Shown here piece by piece: positions 37,201-49,900 of a DNA stretch of 64,000 nucleotides (its first letter is position 1; each line of letters begins with the position of its first letter). The notes below the pieces were generated by a model, which saw only the letters and a program-made list of their open reading frames with translations, was not told the DNA's origin and ran no database searches. This DNA is from Symbiodinium natans. Its lineage: Eukaryota > Sar > Dinophyceae > Suessiales > Symbiodiniaceae. The stretch spans positions 379,743 through 443,742 of the forward strand of contig CAJNDS010000446.1 in NCBI GenBank assembly GCA_905221605.1, given 5' to 3'. The translations under genes were made by a program, and so were the position numbers.

Positions 37201-40200
37201 GCACTCAGCAACATCACCCACTAAGGGTTTCGGGTTTAGGGCCCACAAGCATGCCACAAGACAACCGGGACAGGTTGGGTGTATGCATGCTACCCGAAAG
37301 AGGGTGTGAAACTCCAGTTACAGTTTCCCCTACTACCGTGAGAGTAGGGATGGGAACTTTGTGAATCATACAGGATCCCCAATTTCAGGTAATTTGGTCC
37401 GGTGCTCATTTACAGGAGGATCGTTAGTGCACCCAGCCTTGTCTGGGAATTCATCTTGAGATTATCAAACCCAAAACGCTGGATACCCCAAATCCCTGAC
37501 ACCCAGCAAACTCATGTATCCAGCAAAATGCAAACGCCCAAAAAATCCCAAAACCCCAACCCAGCAACCCCAAACATCCTGGGAACCCTGTTGTTTTTCG
37601 GCCACAGAGTTTCCTTCGTCCCTAACCCACGAAGCCCCCAGGGCTCATAGTGTTGAGGGTCTGTCTTTAATGCCGAGTTGACCCTAAACCTTGAACCCTA
37701 GACCCTTATATAGCCCCAAACCCCAAACCCCAAACCCTTACACCAAAACCCTTAACCCTTTGCTCTAGTCTCTCAACCCTCCATCTCTGGGTGGTTTCTG
37801 AAGACCGACTAGGCCTAAACCAAACCCCAAACCCTAAACCTAAACCCCCTAAACCCTAAACCCCCTAAACCCCCTAAACCCCCTAAACCCCCTAAACCCC
37901 CTAAACCCCCTAAACCCCCTAAACCCCCTAAACCCCCTACACCCTAAACCCTAAACCCTAAACCCTAAACCCTAAACCCTAAACCCTGTCTGGGAGGTTT
38001 CTGAAAACCGACTCGGCGACGAGCCCCACGACGAACGAGCCTGTCGGGTGGCCGGTGTCGAGGCGTCTCAGACGCAGAGCTCGGGTAGGGTTTAGGGTTT
38101 AGGGTTTAGGGTTTAGGGTTTAGGGTTTAGGGTTTAAGGTTTGGGGTTTAGGGTTTGAGGTTTAGGGTTTACGGGTTTGGGGTTTGGGGTTTAGGAGGTT
38201 TAGGGTTTGGGGGCTCGGGTTCAGGATTTCGGGTTTGGGGTTTGGGGTGTAGGCTTTACGGTGTGGGTGTGGGGTCGGGGGGTTCGGGTTTTCGGGTAGG
38301 GTTCAGTTCAGGGTTTAGGATTTAGGGTTCGTCGGGTTTAGGCTCTGAGGTTTATTGTCTTAGGGATATTAGGCAAGTTTCAGGGTTTGAGGTTTCAGGG
38401 TTTAGGGTGCAAGGAAGCCCGAGCGGATCTCGTTTCCTTGAGATCCGGTTCCTTTCTAGGTTGGCCCTTGGAACATGTTGTCTTTTCCCTTATTGTGTTG
38501 AAGAGGATAATACTTAGGAATATCTGTCAGAGGGGCTTAAGGATCATCCTACAATACCAGGTCTTGAGGACAGGGTTTCGGGCATAGGCTTTAGACTTTA
38601 GGGTTTAGGACAGTGGGTTTCCGGTTACGATTGGAAGTTCCATAGAGGATTCTACGGAAGTCCTTAGTGGGAAAGCCACAGCAACGCCAGAAGGAAGCAT
38701 GTTTGATCTTGCGAGAAGCCTAAATCCTACCTCCTAAACACGCCCACAGCCCAGAACTCCAAGCAATATCCTAAACCCTAAACCCGAAACCCTAAACCCT
38801 AAACCCGAAACGCCTACAGCTCGCAGGTTTGGGCACGGTGCTGCCATCATCGAGCAGGTCGACGAGCAGAACTCAGCCGGGGCACCCACGTTTAACGTTT
38901 AGGGCTTAGGGTTTAGGATGTTTGGGTTCGCGGAATTCGGGTTTTCCCTTGGACTTAAGGGGATCCTCGGAAAGGAGCTGTTGGATGCCCAGACCCCAAG
39001 TAGGGTTCACGGTTTCTGCTTTAGGGTTTAAACTCTGACCCCCAAACCCACAACGAAAGGGCTTCATTGTTGGTTGCTGGGGTAGCCTGGAGGCTTGGAC
39101 TCTAGGGTGTAGGCTTTTGTGCAGCTTAATGTATGTTTACGATTTTGCGATTTAGGGTTTAAGGTTTGGGGTTGAGGATTTAGGGTTGAAGGCAGGATGG
39201 TTTAGGGTTTGCGATTTAGAGTTGAAGGTGTAGGGTTCCAGGCTTTTGCCTTGCGCTTCCGGCAGCGCTGTGGCTTCCAAACCCTAAGATAAACTCCTAA
39301 CGGACAAAGCCTCCCAACTCCTCGACCCCTACATGCCCCGAACCCTTAAACCCTAAACCTAAAAACAAAAAACAGACTGGTGACCATCAGGACCTCAAGA
39401 GGATGTACATGTACATCTACGGCGGCATGGGGAACCAGTGTACAGGCCCGCGATGTGCCAGCCTCTTGAAGGTCCTTTCGTGGTCTGGGGGGGTTTAGGG
39501 TTCAGGGTTTTGGGTTTAGGGTTTGGGTTAGGAAACCTAAAGGAAACAAAAGCCTCACCCTGAACCCTAGATCCTATATATGGTCCGGCGTCTGGCGTGT
39601 CCGGCCCCCCCCCCCCCCCAATGGTATGGTCAGGTAGGTAGGGGGGGGGGGCCGACCCTCGGCAAAACCCGTGTTTTGTGAGTGTTGTGCCTTGGGTTGA
39701 GGGAGCACGCCCTCGGGAAAACCTATGTGTGTGAGGCGTTTACCCCCCCCCCCTCCCCCTCCAGGTCTACGGTCTCTAACCCTAAACCCTGTCAAACCCC
39801 AAGCCCTAAACCCTAAACCAACCCTAAACCCTAAACCCTAAAACCAACCCCCAACCACACCACAGGGGGGGGGGGGGGGTTCCAGACCATGGGGTGGGGG
39901 GGGAGGGGGGGGCCGGGGAGCACTGGACCATATATGCCCTACCTGGGACCCTCTTTACCAATAGTTTCATGGGCTATACCTGCTACTTAAGGGTAGTTTC
40001 TACGAATCTTTAGGTAAATCGAGTCCCAGGTTCACCCTCAATCTAAACTGAAAGGCAGCGTGTGCAACGATGTCTGGCGCTACGAGATTGCCTGGGCGGC
40101 ACAGGCGCTTCACAGCTTCCCAGCCTCGGCATTACCCTTACTTCGGGTTTAGGGGTTTCGGGTGTCGGGGTCTAGGGTTTTAGAGTTTAGGGTTTTTGGG

Positions 40201-43200
40201 TGTAGGGTTTGGCATTATCATTAGCCTTTAACCTAAACCCCATACCCTAAACCCTGAACCCTGATCCCTGAACCCTGAACCCTGAACCCGAAACCCTAAA
40301 CCCTAAACCCTAAACCCTAAACCCTAAACCCTAAACCCTGTCCCAAATCAATCTACATACCCCACTCGCGCATGGAGCATTGGAGTGAAGCCAGAGACCC
40401 CAACCTAGGTAGACCGTGGGGGGTATTTTCCATGTTTTCCCTTCTTGGGTTCAAGAGGATCCTATTCAGGAATATGTTTCAGAGGGTTCTAAGAGCCATC
40501 CTTAGTTTGGGAATGTCCTTCGAGTTGTAATGGGTATGCTTATCTGATTCACGGGCTACTCACTACCTGAGAGATATTGGAGTATCTGGGTTAAGCAGTT
40601 CCTCGTCTGCTTCAAGGCTCAAAAGACCGACCCCGGCTGGCCCACCTTTTCTGTTTCCTTTGCAGGTTTCGGGGTTTAGGGTTTAGGGTTTTGGGTTCAG
40701 GTTTTAGGGTTTAGGGATAGGGTTTAGGGTTTAGTGTTTAGGGTTTAGGGTTTACGGTTTTCCCGCAAAAGCCCCCGTCATACTAAACCCCCAAACAGCC
40801 CCTACACTCTAAACCCTTATATCATATCGTTATGCTTTGGGATGTTCCCCCGTATACTGACAGTCCATTTTCGGGATTGTAATATGGGGTACTAGAAAGA
40901 AGGCGGATTCTCCCAAGTGGCACAGGCCTACTATCCCAAGTACCCGACTGGTGATTGGGCGGGTCCCTCAGAAGTTGTCCCCTCCGTATCCCTTTTTTCT
41001 GTTTTGGGAGGGCAGAGGAGATAAGGTTGAGGGTTTAGGGTTTAGGGTTTAGGGTTGACTTAGGGTTTAATTGGGGTTGAGGTTTAAGGTTGAGGGTGTC
41101 AGGTGTTCTGGTTTTGATGCTGTTTAGGACGTTTCGTGCATTTCGGGGCCGCAGGTCTTGAGGACTTGAAGGCTTCAGGGCTCTAGTTTCTTCTTCTTCT
41201 TCTTCTTCTTTGGTGGGATCCTGCAACTACAGTGAGCGAGTTTAGAGCTCGGGGTTTAAGGCTTGGCTGGATTCATCCCCTACGCCGAAGTGCTTCAAAA
41301 GTGGGAAGGGTGGCCAGAGATGAGGTGGCTGCCACATACGTGATTTAGCAGGGCACACGCTGTGCTATTTGGGGAACTCATATTATAATTAGATAGAACC
41401 TTCGAACACGACGCCAACAACGAAGCCCCAAAACCCACACCCCCTAAAACCTTGAAGAGTCCCCAAACCCGAACTCACAGATCCGGGTCTTACAATACCT
41501 GGCGTCGTTGGGCCAGGACGGCCCCTCCTGTGAGGTACACGTTTCTGTTCCACGGCTCCTATATGCCCGGCATATGAGTTCAATCATGGCACACGGCCTA
41601 TATGCTCGCCAAGCAAGAACTAAACAACCCAAAGCCATGAAGCCCGACAGCCCCAAAGCCCCAACCCTAACACACCGAAACCGAAACCCCAAACCCTAAA
41701 CCGACAAACCCAAACCGCCAAACCCCAAACCCTAAACTATGCTCCTGACGGAAGCTCTCTCGACTGAGATCCGCGGCAACGTCTGGGATCGACTGAAGGC
41801 GTGGGGATCGGGATTTGTGGAGCCTACACCCTAAAACCTAAACTTAATACCCTTCTACGGGATTCTACTGGTATGCGCTTAGGGCACAGAGCAGAGTGGT
41901 TACATGGGTTCTGGTTTGGTTTGAGGTCCAGGCCTTAATGTCGGGCTCAGCAGGGGGACAAAACTGTTCCCTAAATCCTATATAAGCCCTAAACCCTAAA
42001 CCCTGAACCCTAAACCCTAAACCCTAAACCCTAAACCCTAAACCTCACAAGCATCCTGAACCGCAAGCCCTAGACCCTAAACCCCCCAACTCCTTTAGGC
42101 CGTCATCTTTCTGGTTCTTAGTAGGGAATGAGGGAAGGAGGGCCCTTGTTATACCCCTTATGGGATTATTTAGGGTACCTCATTCCCCTCATGCCCTGCC
42201 AAGAACCCCTAAACCCTAAACCCTAAACTCTAATAAACCCTAAACCCTAAACCCTAAACCCTAAACCTCATTCCCTACTAAGAAACCATAGGGTACCAAG
42301 AACCAGCCAGTCATTTGGGGTTTGGCTTGGGCTTTGGGTCGTGTCAGGGCTTAAGCCAGGCTTGGGGCTGGAATGTCAGATCTTCATTTACATTAATTAT
42401 ACTATACTATACTGTGTTCTATTATATTATATTGTACTATATTGCATTGTATTATAAGCGTCTTTCTGGCTTTTTGAGTTTGTTGCGTTGGGGCATTCTC
42501 ACCTTCCTCTCGCTTGGCCAAAACTGACAGGTTCTTAGTCATTAGTAGGGAATGAGAGAATGAGGTACCCTATATAATCCCTTGAAGGGTTTTTGTTAGG
42601 GCCCTAGTTCCCTCATTCCCTGCCAAGAACTCGGGCCTAAACCCTACAGCCTGGACCGCCGGCAGGACTGCCCATATGGCGGCCGCTATCGCAGGGGGCC
42701 CTGTAGTTGGCCGTGGGTGTTTTCTTGGGATGTTCCCCCTTATACTAACAGTCCCTTAACGGGGACTCCAACAGGGGATTATTATAATCCCTATTAACAG
42801 TCCTTAAAAGGGATTCGAATAATTAGGGGGTACTATAATCCCGATTAAGGACTGCTAGTATAAGGGGAGACATCCCATGTGGCATCTTCAGGTGAGGTTT
42901 TAGGGAATATCGGATTTGCTTTTGGAACCGTAAAAACCGAGAAGTCGTCCTTGCAGGGCACTTGACATTTTCGTAAAACCCCTAAAGGTCCATGTACCTA
43001 AATGGTGGAGCCCCCTTACCCGTACACCTTAAATCCCTAAAACCTATACCCTAAACCTGAAACCCTACACCCTAACACCCTAAACCCTAAGCCTGAAAGC
43101 CCTGAAACCCTAAAACTCTACATGCTAAAGCCACAATTCAGACCGCCGCACCCCCATAGCCTTCCAAGGACATGGCATGGCTCCCGTCTCAGATCCTGCA

Positions 43201-46200
43201 GGGAGTTTTTCGGGGGTTTAGGGTTGAGGGTTGAGGGTTTAGGGGATTCAGGGGGGATATGTAACCCAAGGTTCCCTAATTCTCCCCACTACCTAAGGCT
43301 CCCTAAGCTTTACCTACCCCCCCCCCCCTCCCTTAAGGACCCTATAAAGGTGGGACTTTGGGGCAGCGAGCTGACCGAAGAACCCCGAATGACTTGTCTT
43401 GTTTTGGCTGCCGCTAGTTTCCTAGGCAGGATAAGGGGGGGGGGGGGGGGCTTTAAAAGGGAGCCCTTCTGAACCCTCTTCTGGCTCTCTTAAACAGGGA
43501 CCTTATTATTCAGAGGGTCTATATCCCCAAGGGTTCCCCCTAATCCCATCCCCTATAGTTCAGGGTTTAAGGTTGAGGATTTAGGGAACCGGGCGGCGGC
43601 CTCCCAAAGTAGGGATGTCTGATGTCTTTAAGGAGGACCCTAAACCCTAAACCCGAAACCCTAAACCCTAAACACTAAACCCTAAACCCTAAACCCTAAA
43701 CCCTAAAGACCCTGTAAACCCTAACCCCCAAACCCCTCGGGGAAGAAGCTTGAGACGCGAAGTCTTTCAGCTGGTACCTGAAGAGCCCGAGTCCTACTTC
43801 GTTTTTTAGGTAACTCCAGAATCCTGTGAAAACCGAGAGGTAGATTCCTAAGAATGACCCAATAGGAGTATAGGGTACAAAAACCGTAAACCCTAAACCC
43901 TAAACCCTAAACATTGGGTTTCTACCTTTTGGGATCCTTCCAGGGGTCGAGGAGAAGGGTGTAGGGCTTCAGCATGCTTGACATCCCTTCGACGCTCAAG
44001 CCAGTTTTCGTCGCAAAGCGAAGAGTCTAGGGTTTAGGGTTCAAGGTATTTAGGCCTAGGGGTTCAGGGTTTAGGGTTCGGGGTTTAGGGTTTGGTGTTG
44101 AGGGTTTAGGGTCGGCCTCTGATTTTGCTGTGCTTTGTTCGACTACACCCTTTACAAACCCCGAAACCTAAACCCTAAACCTTATTTGTGGGGACAGTTG
44201 ACTAAGCTCTTCGCCGACTTCCAGTCAGGGGCCTTAATGTTTCAGGTTAAACCCCTAATTCCCAAACCCTAAACCTTCTCAACCCTCTCAATCTGAAGCT
44301 ATCTTTGGTGCACCAGGTCAGCACATCCAGCAATCAGTACATCTATGTCTTTGGCGGCCAGACGCTTCTTAGCTGCAGAACACCCCCTAAACCCTAAACC
44401 CTAAACCCTAAACCCTAAACCCTGAAAACTAAACCCTAATCCGAAACCCAAAGCCCTAAACGCCCGGCAAGGCTCGGCGGCTTCGAAAACACACTGCTGC
44501 GCTATCGTATCTCCACGGACCTCTGGGAGGACTTTCCACTCCAAAACACAAGAACTACTTAGGGTTTAGGGTTTAGGGTTTAGGGTTAGGGTTTTGGGCT
44601 TCGGGGTTTAGGGTTTACAGGGCTTTAGGATTTTACAGGGTCGTATGGCGTTTTGACGGGTTCTTTGAAGGGCTTAAGAGCTTTTATAAGGTTTCATAGG
44701 GTTTTAGAGGGCAACAAGGTCTCAACAAGTGGCCGTATGAACGTAGCAGATGAGGATTAAGTAGGGCCTTGTAGGGTTTATAGCTTTTCAGCCCGGGACT
44801 CTATGTACCTATAGATTCGTAGTAACTGCCCTTAACTAGTAGTATAACCCATAAAACTGTAGGTAAAGAGGACTCCAGGTAAGCCCTAAACCTTTACAAC
44901 CCCAAAACCCTCTAAACTCTACAAACCCTCATGAAAAGCCCGAGAACTAAACACTATAAAACCATATAAAACCTAGTTTGAGGGCCGATGCAAACTCCAT
45001 AAACCCTTTATCCCTAAATCGACCAAGCCGGCAACCCCTCAACCGTTTTGTGTTTTTCGTGTAATGCCCCGAAAGTCCACCAACAGCTCAACACAGCTCT
45101 GGGCTCTATTGGGTGTAAGAGTGGGGCTGCTGCTCAACCCTAAGCCCTAAACGAGTTGAGGACCCTTCGAAGCCCGACACCCTAAGCCCTGAACCCTAAA
45201 CCCTAAACCCTAAACCCTCAACCCTAAACCCTAAACCCTAAGCCCTAAACCCTAAACCCTAAACCCTAAACCCTAAACCCTAACCGGCCCTAACCCCAAT
45301 GTGTGCTCTGAACAGGACATGCGCCCCTATGGCCGGGTCTCGCTCACGCGTCTCATGTACGACTACTTCGGCGTCCGGAGCTCGGATTTACCAGAGTGTG
45401 GGGTTTTTAGGGTTTAGGGTTTAGGGTTTGGGTTTTGGGGTTTCGGGTTTAGGGTTTAGGGTTTGGGGTTTGGGGGTGTGGGGCTTGGGGGTTAGGGTCT
45501 AAGGATTGGGTGTTCAAAGAGTTTCAATGCTTTAGGATTTTTAGGGGTTAGGGTCATATCAGGGGCGTTTGCCGCGGCTTCTTTCGCAGCGCCTAGAAAC
45601 CCTAAAGACCCAGACCCAGACCTGAACCCCTGTGCTTGCCCCATGTGGAGTTGAGGATCACGAGCGTAGGGGTTCAGGGGAAACCCTAGACCCTAAACCC
45701 TAAACCCTAAACCTTAAACCCTAAACCCTAAACCCTAAACCTTAAACCCTAAACCCTAAACCCTAGTTTCGCGGGAGTCATACTCGGAGCCCTTAAGGTT
45801 GTACTCTAAGAGCTTCGCTGTACTCCTCATGTCGCCCCTATATTCCCTAAACCCGAAACCCTAAACCCGAAACCCTAAACCCTAAACCCTAAACTATATT
45901 CACTTAGAGCATCTTTTCTTTAAAAGGAGTCCCCAAGCCCAAGGGTTACAACCTTAGGGTCCAAGGTAGAGTCGCATGATAACCGCAACTCCTACGAGCA
46001 TCCTATCCGGTTTAGGGTTTAGGGTTTAGGGTTTAGGGTTTTAGGGTTTAGGGTTTAGGGTTTAGGGTTTAGGGTTTAGGGTGCCATGCTTGGAGATTTT
46101 GTTGAGGTATGGATGCTGCAGTCGTACATCCTGCTACTCTAAACCCTAAACCCGAAACCCTGAACCCTAAACCCCAAACCAAACCCTAAACCCTAAACCC

Positions 46201-46866
46201 CCTAAGCCCTCTGCACAGTCTGATGCATAGAGTGCTGAGACGCCGGCCGCCACCAGCGCGCCCGTGCAGTCCTTCAACAAGGCCCGTTCCAAGTGGAATC
46301 CCGAAACCCGGAACCCTAAACCCTAAACCCTATACCCTAAATCCTAAACCCTAAACCCTAAACCCTAAACCCTAAACCCTAAACCCTAATCCCTAATCCC
46401 TAAACCCTAAACCCTAAACCCTAAACCCTAAACCCTAAACCCTAAACCCTAAACCCTAAGCTAAAAACCCTCAACCCTAGAAAGCCTAGACCCCATAAAC
46501 CCGAAATGTAAACCCTAACCCTATAAACCCTGCCCCCCCTTAGCCGGTAGTTGATAGTTGAAGCTTCGGGGTGCCCTAATGCTGGTGTGAAGGAGGGGCC
46601 CCTTCACTTTACAAATTTGGGTTTAGGGTTCAGGGTTCAGGGTTTAGGGTTTAGGGCTAGGGTTTAGGGGTAATCAGGGGACTGATCTGCATTGAACCTG
46701 AGGGGGGTGGCCCTCCTTCCCAAAGGCTCCACGTACCCATATAGTGTGTACTTGGGCCTTGGAGGGGTTCCCAGATAGTAGCTTTAGGGCCCAAGTATAT
46801 ACTACATAGATACATGGACCCCTTGATGCTTCTCAGCGGTTAGCAAGATAGATATTCGTTGCGCGC

Positions 46867-46935
<69 letters not shown>

Positions 46936-49900
46936 AGTTTTATCTTGGAGACCTGCGATGTTTCGATGTATGTGGGGGCTCGTGGCACGGGATGGGACCC
47001 GGTCCAGCCTGATTGCCAAAGGCTAAGCTGGGTGCTTGTTAAAGAACCTACATTAAGCCATTTGGACTTATGAAGAAGTTTCTTAGCCAGAGCACCGCTG
47101 GTGGGGCTATTGGGGCTTAGGGCTGAGGAGGCTTGTTGGCCCTTGCGGTTTAGAGGGTTTGGGGCCCGGGCTCGGTTTGGGTTGAGGCTAAACCCTAAAC
47201 CCTCAACCCTACACCCTAAACCCTAAAACCTAAACCCTAAACCCTAGATTCAAAAACCCTGAAACCCTGGCTCAGGAGATCGATGTCGACTGCCGGGACG
47301 ATTTCCTGCAGCAGCAGTATCCCCATTGCAAGGCGATGGGGGGCCTTCAGGCTTGTTTGGATTTTAGGGCTGTCAGTTGTTGACTCCGATGTCAAGTTCA
47401 AAGGCTGTTGCCATGCTTCCAAGTGACGGTACGAGAACTGAAGCGAGGAGCTCTTTGCCTGCGCCGCGTGGCGTGGTGTGAGGAGTCCAAAGAGGATTGC
47501 ACCATGTGCCACCATTCCTCCTCGAAGATGGTAGCGCGGCGGACTAGCAGTTGCCTCTGGCAGGGCCCCTGGCAGATCCTGTGGGCAGTGCGAGAAAGGC
47601 CCTTGACTGATCAAAGCCGGGTAATGCGTGTGGGCGTTTGCGGTCTTGCCCGTGCGAGCCCTCCGTGGATCCCGTTTCTCGAAAGAAGAAGTGAGTCGAA
47701 TGACGCTTGCTGCGTGCAGCTCTTTGGCACGGATGCTGCTTGAGCTCGCTGCGAAGACGCCCTGCAAATTTAACTTTGCTACAACTGGCTAATTTTTAAA
47801 CCCTCCAGAAACTCAGCACTTTCTACCCTAAGTATAAGCCCCACCCTGGGCCCCTGAACATTCCCAACGCCCTATGTTGCTAGGGCTAAACCACACAACC
47901 CTAGAAGTTCTAGGAATCCGTCCCTCCCTCAACCCTATAAGCCCAAAAACCCTGACCTTGAAAACCCAGAAAACCTTACAGCCCCAAGTTCTAGAGTCCC
48001 TTATAGTATCCCCAAACCCCTAAACCCTAAACCCCTAAACCCTAAACCCTAATCCGAAAACTCCTACCTGGCACCCTCTTTACCTACTGTTTTATGGGTT
48101 ATACCTACTAATGAAGGGTAGTTACTACTAATCTGTAGGTATCAGATGAGCCCTAGAACCCTGTTGGAGTCCTCCCTATAATCCTAGACCCTTAAAACCT
48201 ACAATCCCCTCATAGTATCCCTAAACCCTAAACTCCTAAGCCCTAGAATCCTATATGGGAGTCCTCCCCGAGAATCCTAGACCTATAAACCCCACAATCC
48301 CCAAACAACCCAAAAGGTCCTAAGTACCTACATAGTAGAAAGTAGAGTTTCCATAATACGAATTACGATTTGGGTTTGGGTAAGTTTTCCCTATACTGGT
48401 ACTTAGCTTTGTGGTGCTTTGCTGTAACTTTAGATCCTTAGCCTTTTTGGGCTTACTGGTTTTCTTCGTAAGGCAGCTAAGAATTCAAGTTATCACTGCC
48501 CTCCTAAGTGCAGCCAAGTTAGGACTTGTTGGGTACTTGGAGGTTCATGGTGCTTGTTAACCAATTCTAACTGTACTTATATCCGCACTTATAACCACAT
48601 TTCGGGCACCCAAGGGTCTTATAAGTGGGTTATTAGTACAGTCTAGGATGCCCAGTAGTACCCTTATTCCCTTTTTTGGGGGTTTAGGTTCCCTTATAAA
48701 CCCCTTTAAGGAAAAAAAGGGCACCCGTTTTAAGCCTCGGTTACTGGGCAGCCTAGCAGTTAAAATTGGTTAATAAGTACCATGAACCTCCAAGTAAGTG
48801 CAGGTCTGCCCAACTTGCGGTCTGGTCTTGGGCCGTCGAGAGGCCTGCGTCTGCGCGCGGACTCGGGCTTAGTGCTAAGCGTGTAAAGTTTTTTGGGTTT
48901 AGCGTCTAGGGTGCAGGGTGTAACTAGGGTTTAGGGTTTAGGGTTTAGGGTTTTCGGGTTTAGGGTTTAGGGTTTAGGGTTTAGGGTTCAGGGTTTAGGG
49001 TTTAGGGTTTAGGGTTTAGGGTGGGTTCGGGTTTAGTGCTTAGGGTGTAAAGTTCAGGGTTTAAGGTTTGTGAGGTTTGGGGACTTGGTTGGGGCGTAGG
49101 GCTTGGGCTCAGTCTCTACCTGGGACTCCATTGACCTACAGATTCGTAGTAACTACCCTTAATTAGTAGGTATAGCCCCCAAAAAAACTGTAGGTAAATC
49201 AGGTTAGGGCCTAAACCCTAAACCCTAAACCCTAAACCCTAAACCCTAAACCCTAAACCCAGTTGAAGGTTCCATTCTTCTAGCTTCTTGGCCGACTCTT
49301 GACCCCGCCACGGCCGCAGGAGGGTGCCCACATGCCAGACGAGCGCTCGGACTTCAGTGTCTCTGGGCGGAATGGAGGGGCGTACGGTGTAGGGTTTTTT
49401 TGGGTTTTTTTTGGGGGTTGGGGTTTATTGGGGTTAGGGGTTTGGGGGTCTAGGGGGTTTTGGGGGTTTAGGGGGGTGGGGGGGTTAGGGGTTTAGTTTC
49501 CATAGCGCCCTCCGAACCCTCCCTCCGAACCCTCAGAATTTGCCACCTAATTATGCCGTGTGGTCATTGGTTGAGCCAGTGGAGGTAGTGCGCTGCTGTG
49601 GGACTTGGGTGCGGTGTAGGGATTCTCCTTTCTAAACCCCGGAACTACCCTCAAATGTACATGATGCCTTTAGGAAGGTACCCCAAACCCCTGCAACCCT
49701 CAACGCCCTAACCCTCAAAACCCTAAACCCCTTAAACCTGAATTTGAATCCTGAAGCCCGAAAGCCCTCTTGAACAACAAGCCACTGAGGTTGCAAGCCC
49801 CTAAAGCCTCCAAAGCCACAAACCCCTACACCCGAAAGCCCGAAGCCCTTCGTAAACAAAAGCCCACTCAGGTTTTATAGGGTTCTTCAGGGAGGGGGGT

